Shown in pieces: positions 34,619 through 43,732 of a stretch of 64,000 nucleotides of DNA. Within the stretch, counting starts at the first letter, position 1. The number at the start of each line of letters is the position of its first letter. A program made the translations under genes and the position numbers. The notes beneath the pieces were generated by a model. That model saw only the letters and a list, made by a program, of their open reading frames with translations, had not been told where the DNA came from and made no database searches. Source of the stretch: JALEFZ01 sp039817415 (GTDB lineage Bacteria; Bacteroidota; Bacteroidia; J057); contig JBCBVV010000023.1 in NCBI GenBank assembly GCA_039817415.1, positions 1 to 64,000 of the forward strand, in the 5' to 3' direction.

Positions 34619-34624
34619 ATAAAA

Positions 34625-35893
34625 ATGAAGCAAATCTACCTTCTCCTAGCAGTTGGATTACTGCCCTACTTTGTAACTGCTCAGCAAATTGAGCAAGTGT
34701 CAGTAGGAGCCGGATATGCAGATGAGACATTTTACTCTTTATCTGATAGTGTAACTGCTCAATTCCCACATACAGATTGGGATCTGGCCTTTGGGGTAAC
34801 TCCTCAGGCTGCAAGTATTTTTATCAATGAGGCAGTGGCCCTCTCTATGGGACCTCCATTACCTGAATTTGAGGTGTATGTGACGACACATACTGATTTT
34901 ACGTCTGCTGATTCCAATGGCATGACTAGAATTTACAATGGAGAGCTGGATTGGTCTACAGGTGCATTAAATGATGTGGCTGCTGGTGGATCTTTTGTAG
35001 ACCTAGGTTGGGGGACGTACAATACCACCTCAAAAAATGTTGATGGCTCACGTGTCTTTGTAGTTAAGTTACGAAGCGGCACCTATAAGAAGCTATGGAT
35101 TGAGTCCCTTGCGAGTGGTGTGTATACATTAAAGCATGCCGACCTAGACGGGATGAATGAAACCACCCTTACGGTAGACAAAGCAAACTTCGCTGGGAAA
35201 AGTCTGGCTTACCTTTCTTTGGAGACGGGTATGGCCATGGACCTCGAGCCTTCTGAGTGGGACATGAAATTCACACGTTATTACACGCCATTACCTGATG
35301 GAACTGGAGGTGTACTAAACTATATGGTAACTGGTGTATTGACCAATGCTGGGGTAAGTGTAGCGCAGGCTGATGGTATTGATCCTTTGACAGTCGATTA
35401 CAACAACTATGCAGGTGATTATACAGACTCTACCTTGACCGAAATCGGACATGACTGGAAAGATTTCGACTTAAACTCCTTCCAATGGACCTTACCTACA
35501 GATAGAGTGTACTTCGTGAGAACAGCTACTGACTCACTGTGGAAGCTATCCTTTGTTGATTTCGAAGGTTCTTCCACGGGTATTACGACTATTGAGAAGG
35601 AGTATTTGACAGTATTGACTTCTGTAGACAACTCTCAATTTGTCAATTCCTACAAAGTGTATCCTAACCCTGCCTCCAACCAGATCAATGTTGCCTTTGA
35701 AACAGAAAGAGGGGGGCAACAAGCACAGTTGAGAATCATCAACCAGATGGGACAAATTGTTTCTCAAACCAGCATGAATATTAAGACTGGCTTGAATGTA
35801 AAGCAACTTCCTATCAACCTACCAACTGGTATGTACCATGTGGCTATCCAAATGGAAGACGAAGTCATTACCCAGTCAATCTTTGTGAAGTGA
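34625..35893 (+). CDS. HmuY-like haem-binding surface protein with T9SS sorting domain
   Basis: A protein of 422 residues. A signal peptide (~1-19, ending VTAQQ) is followed by a HmuY-like beta-rich region with DWDLAFG, then VFVVKLRSGTYKKLWIESL and EWDMKFTRY, which match the pattern of HmuY-family proteins. The C-terminal ~80 residues start VYPNPASNQIN and end in a strand-rich tail, a T9SS type A sorting domain. It is the first gene of the haem operon; the next start is 8 bases away. HmuY-type proteins capture haem at the cell surface. Axial ligands cannot be assigned by eye. Confidence 0.85.
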   Translation: MKQIYLLLAVGLLPYFVTAQQIEQVSVGAGYADETFYSLSDSVTAQFPHTDWDLAFGVTPQAASIFINEAVALSMGPPLPEFEVYVTTHTDFTSADSNGMTRIYNGELDWSTGALNDVAAGGSFVDLGWGTYNTTSKNVDGSRVFVVKLRSGTYKKLWIESLASGVYTLKHADLDGMNETTLTVDKANFAGKSLAYLSLETGMAMDLEPSEWDMKFTRYYTPLPDGTGGVLNYMVTGVLTNAGVSVAQADGIDPLTVDYNNYAGDYTDSTLTEIGHDWKDFDLNSFQWTLPTDRVYFVRTATDSLWKLSFVDFEGSSTGITTIEKEYLTVLTSVDNSQFVNSYKVYPNPASNQINVAFETERGGQQAQLRIINQMGQIVSQTSMNIKTGLNVKQLPINLPTGMYHVAIQMEDEVITQSIFVK

Positions 35894-35900
35894 GGTTCTT

Positions 35901-36779
35901 ATGAATATTAAATCTGTTGTAGTTTGGTTTTTAATTCTCCCTTTGTTGGCAGTTTCTTGTCAGCAAGGGGGGGATAATAAATCTACCGAAGAAAAAAAGG
36001 AGCTAAGAATTATTTCTCTTAGCGGCTTCCTGACAGAAACCCTGTTTGACCTGGGGCTGGGAGAGCAAATCGTAGGCAGAGACATTACCAGTACCTATCC
36101 CTCTTCTATCAATGAGGTTCCAGCTTTGGGACATGTGAGTAGAATCAATGTAGAAGCTGTCATTGGGCTCAATCCAGACTTCGTTATAGCGGAGGAAGAC
36201 CAATACGAAAGCTATCGTGTGCTAAAGCAAATAGAAGAAGCAGGCATCAACGTCCTTGCTGTTCCTACTTCAACTAGCTTACAAAACGCCCTACATGCTT
36301 CAACCTATCTCAGCCAACACATGCCCGTGGATAAGGATAAAATCGCTGAGTTAGAAGAAAAAATCATAAAGGACAGCTTGGCCCTCGCCGAGACCTTGGC
36401 CACCTTTGAAGATGAGCCGCAAGTATTGTTCATTTATGCCAGAGGAGCAGGTCGTCTCATGGTAGGTGGAAAAAATACAGGGGCCTCAGCTATGATCAAG
36501 AAAGCAGGAGGCGTCAATGCGATTCAATCTTTTGACGACTACGTTACCCTAACACCTGAATCCTTGTTGGAAGCCAATCCTGATGTCATTCTGATGTTTA
36601 CTTCAGGAATAGCTAGTTTGGATGGAAAAGAAGGACTTGTCCAGATTAAAGGAATCAGCCAGACACCAGCTTTTCAACATGACCGCATCGTAGCCATGGA
36701 TGGCCATTATTTGGTATCCTTCTGTTCGAGAGCCGGACAAGCCGCCAAAGAATTAGCTCAACAAATACACTTGGAATAG
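35901..36779 (+). CDS. hmuT: haem ABC transporter substrate-binding lipoprotein (HmuT-like)
   Basis: A protein of 292 residues. The signal ends LLAVSC, a lipobox, so it is a lipoprotein. The mature part is a type III solute-binding fold with LRIISLSGFLTETLFDLGLG, a central helix and DYVTLTPESLLEANPDVILMF, all matching the haem/cobalamin/siderophore-binding BtuF/HmuT group. It lies 8 bases after the HmuY-like gene and 4 bases before the permease gene, so it is the binding protein of the same transporter. Its role is to pass haem to the permease. Confidence 0.9.
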   Translation: MNIKSVVVWFLILPLLAVSCQQGGDNKSTEEKKELRIISLSGFLTETLFDLGLGEQIVGRDITSTYPSSINEVPALGHVSRINVEAVIGLNPDFVIAEEDQYESYRVLKQIEEAGINVLAVPTSTSLQNALHASTYLSQHMPVDKDKIAELEEKIIKDSLALAETLATFEDEPQVLFIYARGAGRLMVGGKNTGASAMIKKAGGVNAIQSFDDYVTLTPESLLEANPDVILMFTSGIASLDGKEGLVQIKGISQTPAFQHDRIVAMDGHYLVSFCSRAGQAAKELAQQIHLE

Positions 36780-36783
36780 ACGT

Positions 36784-37818
36784 ATGCAGACGAGCAGATT
36801 ACCACTGGTTTCTTATACACTTTTACTAGGCATGATCCTAGGAGGGAGTATACTGGCAGCTCTTTTCTATGGGGCTTACCAGATCAGTATCGGTGATGTG
36901 CTCAATGCGCTGATGGGACAGGGAACAGCTTCTGAAAACTTCCTAATTCTACAAATTCGTCTCCCAAGAATTTTACTCACTGCTTTGACGGGAATGGGTT
37001 TGGCCATTTCAGGTGCGGCCATACAGGGTGTTTTTCGAAATCCTTTGGCGGACCAGACCTTGATTGGTGTAACAAGTGGAGCGAGTCTTTTCGCTGTTCT
37101 TGCTATTGTACTCATGGGAACTTTTCTCGCGGAAATTGCTGAAGTCCTCAAGCAATCAACTGTTGCCCTATTTGCCTTCACCGGAGGCTTTCTAACTACA
37201 TATTTGGTTTACTTCCTCTCTCGTGAACAGGGGAGGACCAATGTAATGACGATGCTGTTAGCCGGCATCGCCATCTCTGCTTTCGCTGCTGCTATTTCCG
37301 GTGTATTTATCTATATGTCTGATGATCAGCAACTACGAGATATTACCTTTTGGACCATGGGAAGTTTTAGCGGGGCTGGCTGGGTCCATGTAGGCATAGC
37401 TGCTCCGATCATGATACTTGGTTGCCTTTTCCTCACGAGATACTCCAGGGCATTAAATGCCTTTCTTCTTGGGGAAAAAGAAGCCATGTATCTTGGATTT
37501 GATGTGGAGAAAGTCAAATCTCGAGCGATCTTTTTCACCGCCTTGATGATTGGTGTATGTACGTCAATGTGCGGTTTGATTGGCTTCGTCGGACTCGTGG
37601 TTCCCCACTTTCTGCGCCTCCTTCAAGGACCGGACAATCGGTATCTTTTGATTGGATCTGCATTAAGTGGGGCTATATTTTTGGTGTGGACAGATACCTT
37701 GGCCAGAACCATCATTGCCCCAGGAGAATTACCCATTGGAATTTTAACTGCTAGCATAGGCGCTCCTTTCTTCCTCTGGCTTTTGATCAACCGACAACAA
37801 GAAAATGAACTGGTATGA
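36784..37818 (+). CDS. hmuU: haem ABC transporter permease (HmuU-like, FecCD family)
   Basis: A protein of 344 residues with about ten membrane helices typical of the FecCD/BtuC family. Conserved loops include RLPRILLTALTGMGLAISGAAIQGVFRNPLADQTLIG, and a C-terminal GLVVPHFLRLLQGPDNR, which couple to the ATPase. It overlaps the next ORF by 4 bases (ATGA), so the translation of permease and ATPase is linked. Together with the binding lipoprotein and the HmuV part it makes the inner membrane haem importer. Confidence 0.93.
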   Translation: MQTSRLPLVSYTLLLGMILGGSILAALFYGAYQISIGDVLNALMGQGTASENFLILQIRLPRILLTALTGMGLAISGAAIQGVFRNPLADQTLIGVTSGASLFAVLAIVLMGTFLAEIAEVLKQSTVALFAFTGGFLTTYLVYFLSREQGRTNVMTMLLAGIAISAFAAAISGVFIYMSDDQQLRDITFWTMGSFSGAGWVHVGIAAPIMILGCLFLTRYSRALNAFLLGEKEAMYLGFDVEKVKSRAIFFTALMIGVCTSMCGLIGFVGLVVPHFLRLLQGPDNRYLLIGSALSGAIFLVWTDTLARTIIAPGELPIGILTASIGAPFFLWLLINRQQENELV

Positions 37819-39767
37819 TCAAGGTGAACAACATATCCATTAAAAAAGGGAAAACACTAATTGTAAAAGAGGTTTCCCTACAGCTTAAGCCAGGAAGGAT
37901 CACCATTGTGCTGGGAAATAATGGAGCTGGAAAGTCTACCCTTCTTGATAGCCTTGCTGGAACTGGGGAATATCATGGGGGCAACATTTTGTGGGAAGGG
38001 GTTGAGCTGAGTTCCTTCAAATTAGAGGAACTTGCAAAGAAAAGGGCCGTGTTGAGCCAGAGTATGAATACTCCCTTTTCCATAGATGTGAGAAACCTAG
38101 TGGAGATGGGAGCCTACTTATCTTCTGCTACCTTACCACAGGCAAAAATTGATGAAATTGTAGATGCTGCTTTGGTCAAAGTCGATTTGGCCAATTTTCA
38201 TCGTAGATCCTATCATACCCTTTCTGGAGGCGAAAAGAAACGCGTTTTATTTGCTAAGTGTCTTGTCCAACTACAGTGTACCAAGGTAAAGGGACAGGAT
38301 CAATATTTATTTCTAGACGAACCTACTGCCAGCTTAGATGTCGAACAGCAGTATAAACTCCTCAAATTGATCAAGGAGGTGGTAGCCGAAAGCAAAATAG
38401 GTGTTCTTGCTGTTTTGCACGACATCAATCTTGCGGCTCAACTAGCTGATGAAATTATCATCATGAAAGAAGGTAAGCTATGTGCAACAGGAAGTCCATG
38501 GGATGTCCTGCAAACTGAGACATTAAGAGACCTTCTTTCTATCCATGCATTAGTGGGACCTCACCCGGTACTCAATTGCCCCTTTGTAACCTATTTACCT
38601 GAACCTGCCGGAACACGGGTTCAGCCTAGCTCATATTCACCAACTAACATCAATGACATGCATAATTTCCAGGAACTTAGAAAACAATACAACGAATTAA
38701 AATTGACAGAACCCAGTCTAAGGAATCGTGATATGGCCCTCAGATTAGGCATATCCGAGGCAGAGTTATTAAGCCTTTTTGTAGGAGAAGGCGTGACCCT
38801 TCTGGATGGAAAGGTTGACGAAGGACAACAAGGATTTAAAGATCTGCTGGTAGATATGAAAGAGATGGGGTATGTCATGGCCTTGACTCGAAATGAACAT
38901 TGTGTTCATGAGAGAAAAGGTGTTTATGACAACATCGAATTTTATAAAGGGGGCCACAATATGGGGGTGGCAGTTAACCCTGATATTGATTTAAGATTTT
39001 TTATGAACGAATGGCACTATGGGATGGCTGCCATCGTACCCGGAAGGAACAATACCCAACTTCATTCCTTCCAATTCTTCAATAAAAAGGGAGAAGCCGT
39101 TCATAAAATCTATTCTACGCCCAAGTCGAATCTGGATGCTTATCCAGCCCTGGTAGAAAAGTACAAGGCATCCAGTCAAAGTCCACTCACTGGAGTGGAT
39201 ATCTCTCCATATCCTGCCAAGGAACTGTTGGCTGATGAAGATATCGATCAGGCTGAATTCAGAGAAGATTGGAAAAACCTAAAGGATACCCACCAATTTT
39301 TTGGGATGCTCAGGAAATATAAGCTTCAACGTACACAAAGCTTCCGTCTAGCTCCTGAAGGATTTACCCAACGAATTAACAACGAGGCGGTGGTAAAAAC
39401 CCTTGAATTGGCCGCGGAGAGAAAGGTCCCTATCATGTGCTTTCTGCACAGCAAGGGAACGGTTCAGATTCACTCAGGAGAAGTCAAGCACTTGAAATTT
39501 TTTGGAGACTGGTACAATGTCCTTGATCCCAAGTTTAACCTTCACCTAAAAATGCCTGCGATTCAGGAAACATGGATTGTGAAGAAGCCCACGGAAGATG
39601 GAATCGTAACCAGCCTAGAACTATTTGACAAAGAAGGAAACCAAGTGGTGTACTTCTTTGGAGCGAGAAAACCCGGTATACCAGAACTGGATGAATGGAA
39701 GAAAATAATTGAAGAGGTAGCGAATAACTGCCAGCTTGAATCAGATATAGAATTAAATAAGGTTTAA
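37815..39767 (+). CDS. fusion of haem ABC ATPase (HmuV) and HmuS-type hemin-degrading/trafficking protein
   Basis: A protein of 650 residues. Residues 1-260 are a complete ABC ATPase: Walker A GNNGAGKST (34-42), LSGGE (136-140), Walker B YLFLDEP (164-170) and H-loop His202. A short linker (about 262-285) leads to ~365 residues of the HmuS/HemS/ChuS family, visible in MALTRNEHCVHERKGVYDNI, DLRFFMNEWHYGM, SFQFFNKKGEAVHKIY (His430 is a candidate haem ligand) and the repeat FYFFGARKPG in the second half. HmuV and HmuS are usually separate genes. Here both activities sit in one chain. Met282 (ATG 38658) could serve as an internal start for a free HmuS part. Sequencing error is unlikely because the frame is open throughout. 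Confidence 0.92.
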   Translation: MIKVNNISIKKGKTLIVKEVSLQLKPGRITIVLGNNGAGKSTLLDSLAGTGEYHGGNILWEGVELSSFKLEELAKKRAVLSQSMNTPFSIDVRNLVEMGAYLSSATLPQAKIDEIVDAALVKVDLANFHRRSYHTLSGGEKKRVLFAKCLVQLQCTKVKGQDQYLFLDEPTASLDVEQQYKLLKLIKEVVAESKIGVLAVLHDINLAAQLADEIIIMKEGKLCATGSPWDVLQTETLRDLLSIHALVGPHPVLNCPFVTYLPEPAGTRVQPSSYSPTNINDMHNFQELRKQYNELKLTEPSLRNRDMALRLGISEAELLSLFVGEGVTLLDGKVDEGQQGFKDLLVDMKEMGYVMALTRNEHCVHERKGVYDNIEFYKGGHNMGVAVNPDIDLRFFMNEWHYGMAAIVPGRNNTQLHSFQFFNKKGEAVHKIYSTPKSNLDAYPALVEKYKASSQSPLTGVDISPYPAKELLADEDIDQAEFREDWKNLKDTHQFFGMLRKYKLQRTQSFRLAPEGFTQRINNEAVVKTLELAAERKVPIMCFLHSKGTVQIHSGEVKHLKFFGDWYNVLDPKFNLHLKMPAIQETWIVKKPTEDGIVTSLELFDKEGNQVVYFFGARKPGIPELDEWKKIIEEVANNCQLESDIELNKV

Positions 39768-39773
39768 AAGCGT

Positions 39774-40106
39774 ATGTGTCGAAAGAAAATATTAGCGAGC
39801 GGGCCATTGGGGTCAATTAGTGTGTGTGAAACCTGTGAGACGTACACCATCAACTTCAACAATGTCCATTTAAGTTTGGCTGAAGGAGGATTTGTTGAGT
39901 TCAAGGATAGTTTGTCGGAATGCTATGAAGCTCATATTCACCTGCCTCAAAACACAGACAGAAGAACCATCATGTTTGATACCACCTGCAAGGGTATTCG
40001 GTTCGTGTTTAACATTCAGGAAGTAGGAGAATTGCTTTCTATGTTCCAGAAGGCTGAATTGGAGCGATATGTTTCTGATGGTATTGACATGAGGGAAGAA
40101 TTTTAA
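39774..40106 (+). CDS. small Cys-rich protein in the haem operon
   Basis: A protein of 110 residues with no signal peptide. Cysteines cluster at the N-terminal side (MCRKK, SVCETCETY with a CxxC) and later in SECYEA and TTCKGIRF. The order of short strands (TYTINFNNVHLSLAEGGFVEFK) and a C-terminal helix (GELLSMFQKAELERYV) resembles a small uncharacterised Bacteroidota family (possibly DUF6686; uncertain). The start is 6 bases after the HmuV-HmuS stop, and the TonB receptor follows 10 bases later, so it belongs to the operon. A haem or metal handling role is inferred only from context. Confidence 0.7.
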   Translation: MCRKKILASGPLGSISVCETCETYTINFNNVHLSLAEGGFVEFKDSLSECYEAHIHLPQNTDRRTIMFDTTCKGIRFVFNIQEVGELLSMFQKAELERYVSDGIDMREEF

Positions 40107-40116
40107 CAGTTGTTCC

Positions 40117-42201
40117 ATGACAAAAGGGAATTCTTTCATATTGGCCATTGTCTTTACTGCTATCCTATTGTCAGCGGGCCAGTTTTCAATGGCTCAGCAA
40201 AAACAGGATAGCAGTCTGATGGATGTTTACCTAGACAATGTCGTGATAACGGGCGAGTTTGGACCCACAGATGTGAAGAAGGCCATTCATGAAATCCGTG
40301 TTATCAAGTCCATAGACATTCAACGCCAGGGGCTGAATAACCTGGCAGAAGTCTTGACCAACCAGCTTAACCTCAGAGTCAGCACTGATCCCATCTTAGG
40401 GAATGGCCTGAGTATCCAAGGGATTGGAGGGCAAAATGTACAGGTCATGATTGACGGAGTACCGGTTATCGGTCGACTAAACGGGAATGTTGATCTTTCT
40501 CAGATCAATTTGCAGAATATTGAACGGATTGAAATCATCGAAGGGGCTATGTCAGCTCAATATGGAAGCAATGCCTCTGGTGGAGTCATAAATCTTATCT
40601 CTAAAAAGGTACAAGCCAATAGGGTAGAAGTCGAAAGCCAGAATCAGTATGAATCTGTTGGGATAAGAAATCATTCTTTTTCAGTAGGTACTCGGATCAA
40701 TAAGCTTTATGCCTCCGTTTTGGCCAGCTATTATGAAAGCCGTCTTGCAGACGAAGACAGCCTGAGAGTATATGAAACGGTGGAATTGCCAAGTGGAGAT
40801 TCATACAGAGCAAGAGCGGTACCCTGGAATCCCAAGGTGCAATATGGACTCAACGGAACCCTTCGATACTATATCTCTGATTCAACTAAGCTAACTTATC
40901 AATACCGTTACTTCGATGAGGAATTGAGCATATTCGGAGAGGTAAGAAGACCTCAGTTTCGGCCTTATGCCTTTGATGAGGTCTATTCAACTCTTAGGCA
41001 GGATCACAGCCTGAATATCGATTCCTACCTTGGTAACTTCCATCTAAATTCAACAACTGCGTTTAACGTTTTTAATCGAGAAAAGCAGACTCAGAGACTA
41101 GATTTTGAGCCAGATACCATCAGCTTGGTCAATGGAGGGCAAGATACATCTGTCTTTACAGCTTTGCTTCATAGGAGTATTCTGAGCTCTCAACTCAAAG
41201 GCAAAATAAATGGTCAATTAGGAATAGAAGCGCTTCATGAGACCGGCTCAGGCGAAAGAATAATCGACAGTACGACCCTGCCTATTAATCAAGCATCACT
41301 TACGAATGTAGCGGGATGGGTAAGCCTACGATATCAGCCGACCCAATTGCTAACCATGCAGGCTAATCTAAGGTATGGATACAATACCAAGTATACCCAT
41401 CCCCTTATTCCATCTTTTCACCTGAATTGGAATCCTGTGCAACAGCTTCGGCTGAAGCTCAGCTATGCCCATGGCTTCAGAGCACCAACTTTGAAGGAAC
41501 TTCACTTCAATTTTATTGATGTGAACCACTATATCATAGGAAATCCTGATCTGCGGGCAGAAAACTCTCGAAACGCGACGCTGAGCATAGGATACGAAGG
41601 CTCCTTTAACAAACAACACAGTTTCGAAACGTCTGCTCGAGTATTCTACAACCATATTCGAGATCGAATCGTGCTAGCAGAATTCTCGTCCTTACAGTTT
41701 AACTACCAAAATATTTCTACTTACGAAACCAATGGATTAAACCTGAGATTTGCCTACAAATGGAAGAAAAATCTCCAAATTAGCTCAGGCTTTGCTTACA
41801 CCAGACTGTACAACTTCTGGACGGAGGAGTTCGAAACAAATAGATTCACACCCCTTCCAGAGTGGCAGAATGAGTTGTCCTTCTTGATTCCAGGGATTGA
41901 GACAAGAATCAATCTCGTACACAGATACTTCGGTAGGCAGATTAGATTTTTTCAGGTGGCTGAAGATCAGTTAGAACAGGGCTTTATCGGAGATTATCAA
42001 TTGATGAACTTAAGCCTTAGTAGGTCCTTTTGGAAAAACAGAATTTTTATTTCAGCAGGATCTAAAAACCTTCTCAATACCCAATCTGTACCCAATACCA
42101 TACCCAATAGTGGGGCGCATAGTGGAGGTGGCAATTCCCTCCTGATCAATTGGGGAAGAACTTATTTCGTGAGAATGAACATCAAATTATCCAAGGCATA
42201 G
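40117..42201 (+). CDS. TonB-dependent haem/siderophore receptor
   Basis: A protein of 694 residues. A signal peptide (~1-26) is followed by a plug with DNVVITGEFGPTDVKKAIHEIRVI and the GIGGQNVQVMIDGVPV stretch, then a barrel. Haem-receptor motifs are present: FRAPTLKELHFNF and NPDLRAENS, matching the FRAP...NPDL box with an intervening His region. The C-terminus ends in an aromatic strand RTYFVRMNIKL. It is the last gene of the operon and sits just before a strong terminator. It would move haem across the outer membrane using TonB energy. Confidence 0.93.
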   Translation: MTKGNSFILAIVFTAILLSAGQFSMAQQKQDSSLMDVYLDNVVITGEFGPTDVKKAIHEIRVIKSIDIQRQGLNNLAEVLTNQLNLRVSTDPILGNGLSIQGIGGQNVQVMIDGVPVIGRLNGNVDLSQINLQNIERIEIIEGAMSAQYGSNASGGVINLISKKVQANRVEVESQNQYESVGIRNHSFSVGTRINKLYASVLASYYESRLADEDSLRVYETVELPSGDSYRARAVPWNPKVQYGLNGTLRYYISDSTKLTYQYRYFDEELSIFGEVRRPQFRPYAFDEVYSTLRQDHSLNIDSYLGNFHLNSTTAFNVFNREKQTQRLDFEPDTISLVNGGQDTSVFTALLHRSILSSQLKGKINGQLGIEALHETGSGERIIDSTTLPINQASLTNVAGWVSLRYQPTQLLTMQANLRYGYNTKYTHPLIPSFHLNWNPVQQLRLKLSYAHGFRAPTLKELHFNFIDVNHYIIGNPDLRAENSRNATLSIGYEGSFNKQHSFETSARVFYNHIRDRIVLAEFSSLQFNYQNISTYETNGLNLRFAYKWKKNLQISSGFAYTRLYNFWTEEFETNRFTPLPEWQNELSFLIPGIETRINLVHRYFGRQIRFFQVAEDQLEQGFIGDYQLMNLSLSRSFWKNRIFISAGSKNLLNTQSVPNTIPNSGAHSGGGNSLLINWGRTYFVRMNIKLSKA

Positions 42202-42282
42202 AAAGGAAAGAAAGATATGAAGGATACAGCTCCAGAAGGGATACAAGAATTTTAGTTGGTACTTATATTATGCATGTTCCAG

Positions 42283-42311
42283 GAGGTGGCGTGAGCCACC
42301 TCTATTTTTTT
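42283..42311 (+). terminator. strong intrinsic terminator of the haem operon
   Basis: An 8-bp perfect stem GAGGTGGC/GCCACCTC with a 4-base loop GTGA, followed by TATTTTTTT. It lies 81 bases past the TonB receptor stop. Confidence 0.92.
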
Positions 42312-42404
42312 ATCCCTCCAAAATCAATTTTTCCAAAACAAATCTATTCCGATTTCGTTAATTAATGTGTAAACATTGATTTTTGGATACTCAATCTTAC
42401 TAAT

Positions 42405-43340
42405 ATGAATTTTCCAATAAAAGGCTTGCATCATGTAACAGCAACTGTATCTGATGCACAGGAAGATCTTGATTTTTATACCCAACTTCTTGGTCTGAGG
42501 CTTGTAAAGAAGACCGTGAACTTTGACAATAATGCTGTTTACCATTTTTATTATGGCAATGAGCACGGTACGCCCGGGACGATCATGACGACTTTCCCTT
42601 ACAAAGGACATGGTGTTAGAACGGGCGTGAAGGGCACTGGCCAAGTGAATGTTACTACCTTTTCTATCCCTGTGGGTAGCCTCGGATTTTGGGCAAAGCG
42701 TTTAAACGACGCAAAGGTCGCAACGAGGGAATTTGATCGCTTTGGCGTCAAAGGGATAGGTTATGAGGATCCATCTGGTTTACTCATTGAAATGATAGAA
42801 GGCGAAGACAGCCGTGAACCCTGGACAGGCAATGGAATAAGGGAGGAAGTCGCTATTAGAGGTTTCCATTCCGTTACCATGGTATTAGCTGAGGCTGACC
42901 CAACCATTCAGCTACTGACCAACGTCCTTAATTTTGAGGAGACGGGAAGAGAAGGAAATCGTATTCGTCTGGAGGCGGACGATAAAGGCGTGGGTAAGAT
43001 CGTTGATTTGTTAATAGAGCCTGACAGGGAACGTGGAAAAAATGGAATCGGAACGGTTCATCATGTAGCCCTGGCAGTAGAAAATGACGAGGTTCATCAG
43101 GCGCTTCACAGATACTTGATCGAAAACGAGCATCGGGTAACGGATATCAAGGATAGAAACTATTTTCACTCTATTTATTTCCGTGAGCCTGGAGGAGTTT
43201 TGATTGAGGTGGCAACCATTCCCCCTGGTTTTTCAGTTGATGAAAGTACAGAGAACCTTGGAAAAGACTTGAAATTGCCAGAATGGGAGGAAAAGCAGCG
43301 TTCTGTCATTGAGAAGAGTCTACCTAGTGTAAGCTATTAG
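42405..43340 (+). CDS. VOC-family ring-cleaving dioxygenase
   Basis: A protein of 311 residues with two tandem VOC (glyoxalase) modules. Module one starts IKGLHHVTATVSDAQEDLDFY and includes YYGNEHGTPGTIMTTFPY. Module two has GFHSVTMVLAE, HHVALAVENDE and YFREPGGVLIEVATIPPGF, the metal-binding His/Glu pattern. This layout matches MhqO-like ring-cleaving dioxygenases (COG0346). Substrates are usually hydroquinones or related aromatics, but unknown here. No aromatic-degradation cluster is adjacent. A single gene after the haem operon. Confidence 0.88.
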   Translation: MNFPIKGLHHVTATVSDAQEDLDFYTQLLGLRLVKKTVNFDNNAVYHFYYGNEHGTPGTIMTTFPYKGHGVRTGVKGTGQVNVTTFSIPVGSLGFWAKRLNDAKVATREFDRFGVKGIGYEDPSGLLIEMIEGEDSREPWTGNGIREEVAIRGFHSVTMVLAEADPTIQLLTNVLNFEETGREGNRIRLEADDKGVGKIVDLLIEPDRERGKNGIGTVHHVALAVENDEVHQALHRYLIENEHRVTDIKDRNYFHSIYFREPGGVLIEVATIPPGFSVDESTENLGKDLKLPEWEEKQRSVIEKSLPSVSY

Positions 43341-43576
43341 CAAATAGGTTGGTTGCTAAGGTTGAAATCTTGATAAAATTGCCCTGATAAGCAGGTATGT
43401 AGGGAGATAAATTTTTCCCTTCTGCTAAAATTGCTTAGGGAGAACAAATCCTAAGTAAATTGAAACAAAAGGGGTGATTATTAAGTAAAACATAACCAAC
43501 CATTAAGTAATAGAAATATCCGCCCTGGTGGATTAAGAATTGGGGCTTTTCATAGTTGTGTGTGTTTTTCATGACA
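43341..43576 (+). other. gap with no gene, ending in an orphan terminator (candidate sRNA)
   Basis: 236 bases between the dioxygenase stop and a strong terminator at 43577. No ORF of note. The sequence is moderately AT-rich with no repeated block. It may be a long 3' UTR or an independent small RNA using the terminator. A promoter is not identified. Confidence 0.35.
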
Positions 43577-43616
43577 GGGGTAGCCGTGCTGCAGTGCAGT
43601 GCGGCCCCTTTTTTTT
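43577..43616 (+). terminator. orphan intrinsic terminator
   Basis: Outer GGGG/CCCC and inner GCCG/CGGC pairs form a stem with internal CTG/CAG pairing, followed by T8 (43609-43616). It lies 236 bases past the previous stop, farther than usual for a terminator of that gene. Confidence 0.8.
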
Positions 43617-43732
43617 ATGGCTTCTTGTCTTTAAGCCTTTCTTTTGCCTCTCCTACGCACATAAAAAGCTGACATTCATTTCTCTCTAACAAATTTTCCT
43701 TTATTTTTGGGCAAAATCATGTATTACAACAT

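Larger units (their letters stand above)
34251..34624. promoter_or_regulatory. intergenic region ahead of the haem operon
   Basis: This 374-base AT-rich region lies between divergently read genes: the minus-strand DUF2807 gene (starting at 34250) and the plus-strand haem operon. It holds two dyads that may be metal-regulator sites (34461-34476 and 34604-34618, described separately) and a TAATTTTG element at 34488-34495 matching the Bacteroidota -7 consensus. A -33 TTG is not obvious at the proper distance. Apart from these I see no gene. Confidence 0.55.

Noticed and set aside
37815..39767. HmuV-HmuS fusion as a frameshift artefact
   Set aside because: Both halves are complete, in one frame, with a natural linker; an artefact would need the loss of a stop exactly between them. 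Noted as a check rather than accepted as an error.
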